Shown one piece after another: positions 5,400-8,981 of a stretch of 8,981 nucleotides of DNA. A program made the translations under genes and the position numbers. The notes below the pieces were generated by a model. It did not search any database and had not been told where the DNA came from. It saw only the letters and a list, made by a program, of their open reading frames with translations. Origin of the DNA: an uncultured Sutterella sp. (GTDB taxonomy: Bacteria; Pseudomonadota; Gammaproteobacteria; Burkholderiales; Burkholderiaceae_F); NCBI GenBank assembly GCA_900754475.1, contig CAAECY010000163.1:1-8981 (forward strand), in the 5' to 3' direction. The stretch's first letter is position 1, and each line of letters opens with the position of its first letter.

Positions 5400-7088
5400 A
5401 TGATTTCAACGATCGAACTTCTTTTGCTTTTTCTTCTGGCGCTCGCGCTTCTCACGAAGCCCGTCGGCCTCTGGATGCTCCCGATGGCCGAGGGCCGTGC
5501 GCCCGCGTGCGTTCAACGCATCGACGCGGCGCTTCTGCGCTTTCTTCGCATCGACCCCGCACGCGAGCAGACCTGGGCGACCTACGCCGTGTCGCTCGTG
5601 AGCTTCAACGTGATCGGCGTAGCGGCCTTGTATCTCCTTTTGCGCGTGCAGGGGTATCTGCCCCTCAACCCGGAAGGCTTTGCGGGCATGGCGCCCGATC
5701 AGGCCTTCAATACGGCGATTTCCTTCGTGACGAACACGAACTGGCAGTCCTACGGCGGTGAAACGACGCTCTCGCCCCTCTCACAGATGCTCGGTCTCAC
5801 GGTGCAGAATTTCGTCTCCGCCGCGACGGGGATCGCGGTTGCGTTCGTCGTGATGCGCGGCATCGCCCGCTCGGAAACGCACGAACTCGGGAACTTCTGG
5901 GCCGACCTCGTGCGCATCAACTTGTGGCTCCTTCTGCCGATGAGCGTCCTCTTCGCGCTCTTTCTCACGGCCGAAGGGGTCGTGCAGACGTGGAACGCGG
6001 CGAGCGTGATCGGGTCCTTTGCCGACCCCGCTCAGGTCGCTTCCACCGGGCCCGTCGCGAGCCAGGAAGCGATCAAACTCCTCGGCACGAACGGCGGGGG
6101 CTTTTTCAACGTGAATTCGGCCCACCCCTTTGAAAATCCGACGGCTCTTTCGAATTTCGGCGAGTGCCTTGCGATCTTCGTCATTTCCGCAGGCCTTTGC
6201 TACACGTTCGGGCGCCTCGTGCGCGACACCCGTCAGGGCTGGACCGTCTGGGGCGCGATGGCCGTGATGTTCGTCGCGGCGGTGCTCGTCTTTGCCTGGT
6301 TCGAGAGCGAAGCGGGGAGCTTTGCGACGAATTTCGGCGCCGCGGCCTCGCAAATGCACCTCGAAGGGAAGGAAATGCGCTTTGCGCTTTCGCACTCGTC
6401 CCTCTTTTCGGTCGTGACCACGTCCGCGTCGTGCGGTGCGGTCAACAACATGCACGATTCGCTCTCGCCCCTGGCCGGGCTCGTGCCGACGCTTTTGATG
6501 CTGCTCGGCGAAGTCGTCTTCGGCGGGGTCGGTGCGGGCTTTTACGGGATCATGATTTTCATCGTCGTCACGGTCTTCGTGGCGGGCCTCATGGTGGGGC
6601 GCACGCCCGAGTACGTCGGAAAGAAGATCGGCGTCTCGTCGATGAAGCTCGCCTCCCTCGGGATGCTCGTCACGCCCGTCATCGTGCTTGCGGGCGTGGC
6701 GGCCTCGGTCTTGTTCGATGCGGGAACGAGCTCCGTGACGAACCCCGGCCCCCACGGGTTCTCCCAAATTCTCTACGCCTGGGCGTCCGCCGCGAACAAC
6801 AACGGCTCGGCCTTTGCGGGGCTCAACGCCAACACCCCCTGGTACAACATCGGGCTCGGTCTTGCGATGTGGTTCGGGCGCTTCGCCGTCATCGCGGTGG
6901 TGCTCGCGCTCGCGGGGTCGTTGAGCCGGCTGCGTGCGGTGCCGCCCTCCTCGGGGACGCTCGCCACGTACGGGGTCCTCTTTTGCGGACTGCTCGTAGG
7001 GGTCGTGCTCCTTGTGGGCGCGCTCACCTACGTTCCCGCCCTTGCGCTCGGCGCGGCGGCCGAATACCTCATGCTCCCCGCCTTCTGA
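5400..7088 (+). CDS. kdpA: KdpA, potassium-binding and channel subunit of the Kdp K+-ATPase
   Basis: KdpA is the inner-membrane subunit that binds K+ through a channel-like selectivity filter in the high-affinity KdpFABC pump, which is used when external K+ is scarce. The protein is 562 residues, against 557 in E. coli, and is complete. All four pore-loop motifs are present: SFVTNTNWQSYGGE at 108-121, LGTNGGGFFNVNSAHPFENPT from 228, TTSASCGAVNN at 340-350 and NNNGSAFAGL at 466-475. The filter glycines at 232-234 are intact; Gly232 in E. coli is a known selectivity residue. About ten hydrophobic helices surround these loops. The frame opens at 5367, but the ATG at 5400 is chosen because it has GAGG (5390-5393) at a six-base spacing and gives the standard family N-terminus (MISTIELLLL). 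kdpB follows after 12 bases. Confidence 0.97.
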   Translation: MISTIELLLLFLLALALLTKPVGLWMLPMAEGRAPACVQRIDAALLRFLRIDPAREQTWATYAVSLVSFNVIGVAALYLLLRVQGYLPLNPEGFAGMAPDQAFNTAISFVTNTNWQSYGGETTLSPLSQMLGLTVQNFVSAATGIAVAFVVMRGIARSETHELGNFWADLVRINLWLLLPMSVLFALFLTAEGVVQTWNAASVIGSFADPAQVASTGPVASQEAIKLLGTNGGGFFNVNSAHPFENPTALSNFGECLAIFVISAGLCYTFGRLVRDTRQGWTVWGAMAVMFVAAVLVFAWFESEAGSFATNFGAAASQMHLEGKEMRFALSHSSLFSVVTTSASCGAVNNMHDSLSPLAGLVPTLLMLLGEVVFGGVGAGFYGIMIFIVVTVFVAGLMVGRTPEYVGKKIGVSSMKLASLGMLVTPVIVLAGVAASVLFDAGTSSVTNPGPHGFSQILYAWASAANNNGSAFAGLNANTPWYNIGLGLAMWFGRFAVIAVVLALAGSLSRLRAVPPSSGTLATYGVLFCGLLVGVVLLVGALTYVPALALGAAAEYLMLPAF

Positions 7089-7100
7089 TGAGAAAAAACG

Positions 7101-8903
7101 ATGAGTAAGAAAACCCAAAGACCGCTTTTCGACGCGGTCGTACTGAAGGAAGCACTCGGGGAAAGCGTCAAAAAGCTCGACCCCCGCGTGCAGTTGCAAA
7201 ACCCGGTGATGTTCCTCGTCTACCTCGGAGCCGTCTTCACGACGGCGATTGCCGCCGCGAGCTTTGCCGGGTACGGGCGCGACGACGCTTCCTTTGCGCT
7301 CCAAACGGCGCTCTGGCTCTGGTTCACGGTGCTCTTTGCGAATTTCGCCGAATCGATGGCGGAGGGCCAGGCGAAAGCCCAGGCGCGCGCCCTCAAAGGG
7401 CTTCGCAAGAAAACGGTCGCGCACCGAATCGAGAATCCCGACACTGCCGAGCTCGGCCCCGACACGCCCGCGATCCCCGTCGATTCGACGGAGCTGCGCA
7501 AGGGTGACGTCGTCCTCGTCAAAGCGGGGGAAGTGATCCCGTGCGACGGCGAAGTGATCCTCGGGGTCGCGTCCGTCGACGAGTCGGCGATCACGGGCGA
7601 ATCCGCGCCCGTCATTCGCGAGAACGGCGGCGACTTCTCGTCCGTGACGGGGGGCACGACGGTCGTCTCCGACTGGCTCGTGGTGCGCGCTGCCGTCGAG
7701 CCCGGCGAATCCTTCATCGAGCGCATGATCGCGATGGTCGAAGGGGCCGAACGCGGGAAGACCCCGAACGAGGCGGCGCTTTCCACCTTACTCGTCGCGC
7801 TCACGATCGTCTTTCTGCTTGTGACGGCGACGCTTCTTCCCTTCTCGGACTTTGCCGTTGCCGCAAGTGGCTCGGGCGAAGTGATCGGTTACACCGTGCT
7901 CGTGGGGCTCCTTGTCTGCCTCATCCCGACGACGATCGGGGGGCTCCTCTCCTCGATCGGCGTTGCGGGCATGTCGCGCCTCATGGCCGCGAACGTCATC
8001 GCGCGTTCGGGCCGTGCGGTCGAAGCCGCGGGCGACATCGACGTCCTGATGCTCGACAAAACGGGGACGATCACGTTCGGGAACCGCCGCGCTTCGGCCT
8101 TTTACCCCGCGCCCGGGGTCGCACGCGAAATGCTCCTTGAAGCGAGCTTCCTCGCGTCCCTTGCCGACGACACCCCCGAAGGGAAGTCGATCGTCGAACT
8201 CGCCCGTGAGGAGGCGCAGGCCCGGTGGTCGGACGAACTCCCGACGGGTGCGGCCTTCGTGCCCTTCTCGGCCCAGACGCGCATGTCGGGGGTGAACCTG
8301 CCCGACGGGCGCGAAATTCGAAAGGGCTCCCCCGACGCGCTTCGCTCTCTCGTCGCGCAATGCGGCAAGACCCTGCCGCGCGAAACGGACCGTCAGGTCG
8401 ACGCGGTGGCCTCGCGCGGCTCGACCCCGCTCGTCGTTGCCGTCAACGGCCGGGTGCTCGGGGTCGTCGAACTCAAGGACATCGTGAAGCCCGGCATTTC
8501 GGAGCGCTTCGCGGACCTGCGCCGCATGGGGATCAAGACCGTCATGATCACGGGCGACAACCACCTTACGGCCGCCGCCATCGCAAGCGAAGCGGGCGTC
8601 GACGACTTTCTCGCCGAAGCGACGCCCGAGTCGAAGCTCGCAGCCATTCGCCGCTACCAGAAGGAAGGGCACCTCGTTGCAATGACCGGGGACGGCACGA
8701 ACGACGCCCCCGCGCTCGCGCAGGCCGACGTGGCGGTTGCGATGAATTCCGGCACGAACGCGGCGAAAGAGGCGGCGAACATGGTGGACCTCGACTCGAG
8801 CCCGACGAAGTTGATCGAGGTCGTGCGGGTCGGGAAGCAAATGCTCATGACGCGCGGGTCGCTCACGACCTTTTCGCTCGCGAACGACATCGCCAAGTAT
8901 TAA
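7101..8903 (+). CDS. kdpB: KdpB, P-type K+-ATPase catalytic subunit, C-terminally truncated
   Basis: KdpB hydrolyses ATP through a phospho-aspartate cycle to drive K+ uptake via KdpA. Residues 1-600 are well preserved: actuator motif TGES at 165-168, membrane-helix motif IPTTIGG at 275-281, phosphorylation motif DKTGT at 319-323 (Asp319), nucleotide-binding region about 330-450, and hinge motif MTGDGTNDAPA at 528-538. The frame then ends in SLANDIAKY followed by TAA. E. coli KdpB is 682 residues and continues past this point with helices 5-7. Asp596 and Lys599, the equivalents of the essential helix-5 pair Asp583/Lys586, are present but are the last charged residues. Losing the helix-5 remainder and helices 6-7 should abolish assembly or transport. 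No frame after the stop encodes the expected continuation (FAIIPAAF-like). The start is the ATG 12 bases after kdpA, with only a weak GAGAAA ribosome-binding site. kdpC is not in view. Confidence 0.93.
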   Translation: MSKKTQRPLFDAVVLKEALGESVKKLDPRVQLQNPVMFLVYLGAVFTTAIAAASFAGYGRDDASFALQTALWLWFTVLFANFAESMAEGQAKAQARALKGLRKKTVAHRIENPDTAELGPDTPAIPVDSTELRKGDVVLVKAGEVIPCDGEVILGVASVDESAITGESAPVIRENGGDFSSVTGGTTVVSDWLVVRAAVEPGESFIERMIAMVEGAERGKTPNEAALSTLLVALTIVFLLVTATLLPFSDFAVAASGSGEVIGYTVLVGLLVCLIPTTIGGLLSSIGVAGMSRLMAANVIARSGRAVEAAGDIDVLMLDKTGTITFGNRRASAFYPAPGVAREMLLEASFLASLADDTPEGKSIVELAREEAQARWSDELPTGAAFVPFSAQTRMSGVNLPDGREIRKGSPDALRSLVAQCGKTLPRETDRQVDAVASRGSTPLVVAVNGRVLGVVELKDIVKPGISERFADLRRMGIKTVMITGDNHLTAAAIASEAGVDDFLAEATPESKLAAIRRYQKEGHLVAMTGDGTNDAPALAQADVAVAMNSGTNAAKEAANMVDLDSSPTKLIEVVRVGKQMLMTRGSLTTFSLANDIAKY

Positions 8904-8919
8904 CGCGGCTTAGATTTTA

Positions 8920-8948
8920 GTGACATTTCGTCGAAATTGTGGTACAAT
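8920..8948 (+). promoter_or_regulatory. Sigma-70-type promoter of the downstream gene
   Basis: GTGACA (8920-8925) and TACAAT (8943-8948) each match consensus at five of six positions, with an ideal 17-base spacer. This is the best promoter in the window. The spacer contains a small inverted repeat, TTTCG/CGAAA (8926-8930 and 8932-8936). Transcription would start near 8954-8956, essentially at the ATG at 8956, which predicts a leaderless or nearly leaderless mRNA. Confidence 0.68.
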
Positions 8949-8954
8949 TGTACC
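8941..8954 (+). promoter_or_regulatory. Perfect 14-bp palindrome over the -10 box (candidate operator)
   Basis: GGTACAATTGTACC equals its own reverse complement over all 14 bases. It contains the whole -10 hexamer and ends one base before the ATG at 8956. AATTGT also occurs just upstream (8936-8941, overlapping the palindrome's first base). A dimeric repressor bound here would block RNA polymerase, as in autoregulated operons such as toxin-antitoxin modules. The repressor is not visible. Confidence 0.6.
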
Positions 8955-8955
8955 T

Positions 8956-8981
8956 ATGAGTACGAAGACTGAAAAACTTGA
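8956..8981 (+). CDS. Start of an unidentified gene, cut by the window edge
   Basis: ATG at 8956 opens a frame reading MSTKTEKL to the window end. It sits directly behind the consensus-like promoter and palindrome, and there is no ribosome-binding sequence, which fits leaderless translation. Eight residues cannot identify a protein. An N-terminus of this kind (short, polar, with Lys/Thr/Glu before a likely strand) is common in ribbon-helix-helix antitoxins (DUF1778/CopG/RelB types) and also occurs in transposases. The antitoxin reading would explain the palindromic operator, while the transposase reading would explain the broken kdpB. Both are inference. Confidence 0.5.

Larger units (their letters stand above)
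8898..8955 (+). other. Junction where kdpB homology ends and AT-richer DNA begins
   Basis: KdpB coding homology stops at TAT (8898-8900) and a stop codon follows at once. The 78 bases from 8904 to the window end have about 38% GC by hand count, far below the kdpB gene, and none encodes kdpB continuation in any forward frame. This fits the edge of an insertion sequence, genomic island or deletion. The exact edge, terminal repeats and a target duplication cannot be determined, because the other end is outside the window. Confidence 0.6.

Noticed and set aside
7088..7108. A six-codon frame (MRKNDE) between kdpA and kdpB
   Set aside because: It arises from the TGATG overlap at the end of kdpA and runs into the kdpB start; it is too short to claim, although translational coupling through it is conceivable.
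5781..7424. A 547-codon open frame on the minus strand across kdpA and the start of kdpB
   Set aside because: It is antisense to two clear kdp genes; its Arg/His/Glu-rich composition is what complementary high-GC codons produce, and it has no recognisable domain.
8895..8935. A simple frameshift as the cause of the short KdpB
   Set aside because: I translated the other forward frames after 8895 and none gives the expected helix-5 continuation, so the sequence itself is replaced.

Overview
The window looks like chromosomal DNA of a GC-rich betaproteobacterium, probably Burkholderiales. The coding DNA is GC-rich, with a strong C/G preference at third codon positions. It opens with the 3' part of tRNA-Asp(GTC), followed by a PpiD/SurA-type foldase. 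From general knowledge, lon-hupB-tRNA-Val-tRNA-Asp-ppiD is a common betaproteobacterial gene order. A gut Sutterella-like lineage is possible, but that is only an impression from base usage. All genes lie on the + strand.

Layout: (1) 1-101, end of tRNA-Asp and its intrinsic terminator. (2) 195-2096, ppiD-like gene with its own leader hairpin and a strong terminator at 2132-2165. (3) 2274-4972, a two-gene OpuC/Osm-type ABC importer: an ATPase with C-terminal CBS domains, then a permease fused to its substrate-binding protein through a signal-peptide-like linker. (4) 5044-8903, a kdp potassium-pump operon: a 34-residue membrane mini-protein, an intrinsic terminator, then kdpF, kdpA and kdpB. 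(5) 8904-8981, AT-richer DNA with a consensus-like promoter, a perfect 14-bp palindrome over its -10 box, and the first codons of another gene.

Sections 3 and 4 together look like an osmotic-adaptation locus: Kdp scavenges K+ and the ABC importer takes up betaine-like solutes. The regions upstream of the two units share a promoter-like block (20 of 28 positions identical, ungapped).

The main anomalies are at the right-hand end. KdpB stops at residue 600, one codon after the essential lysine of its fifth membrane helix, so about 80-95 C-terminal residues are missing. At that point the DNA drops to about 38% GC (hand count, 78 bases) and carries the start of an unrelated gene. This suggests that an insertion or rearrangement broke kdpB. 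The other notable structure is the kdp leader, where a terminator lies between the mini-protein and kdpF with no room for a promoter after it. That layout suggests transcription attenuation of kdpFAB. There is no gene-free stretch longer than 300 bases, no CRISPR array and no complete mobile element.
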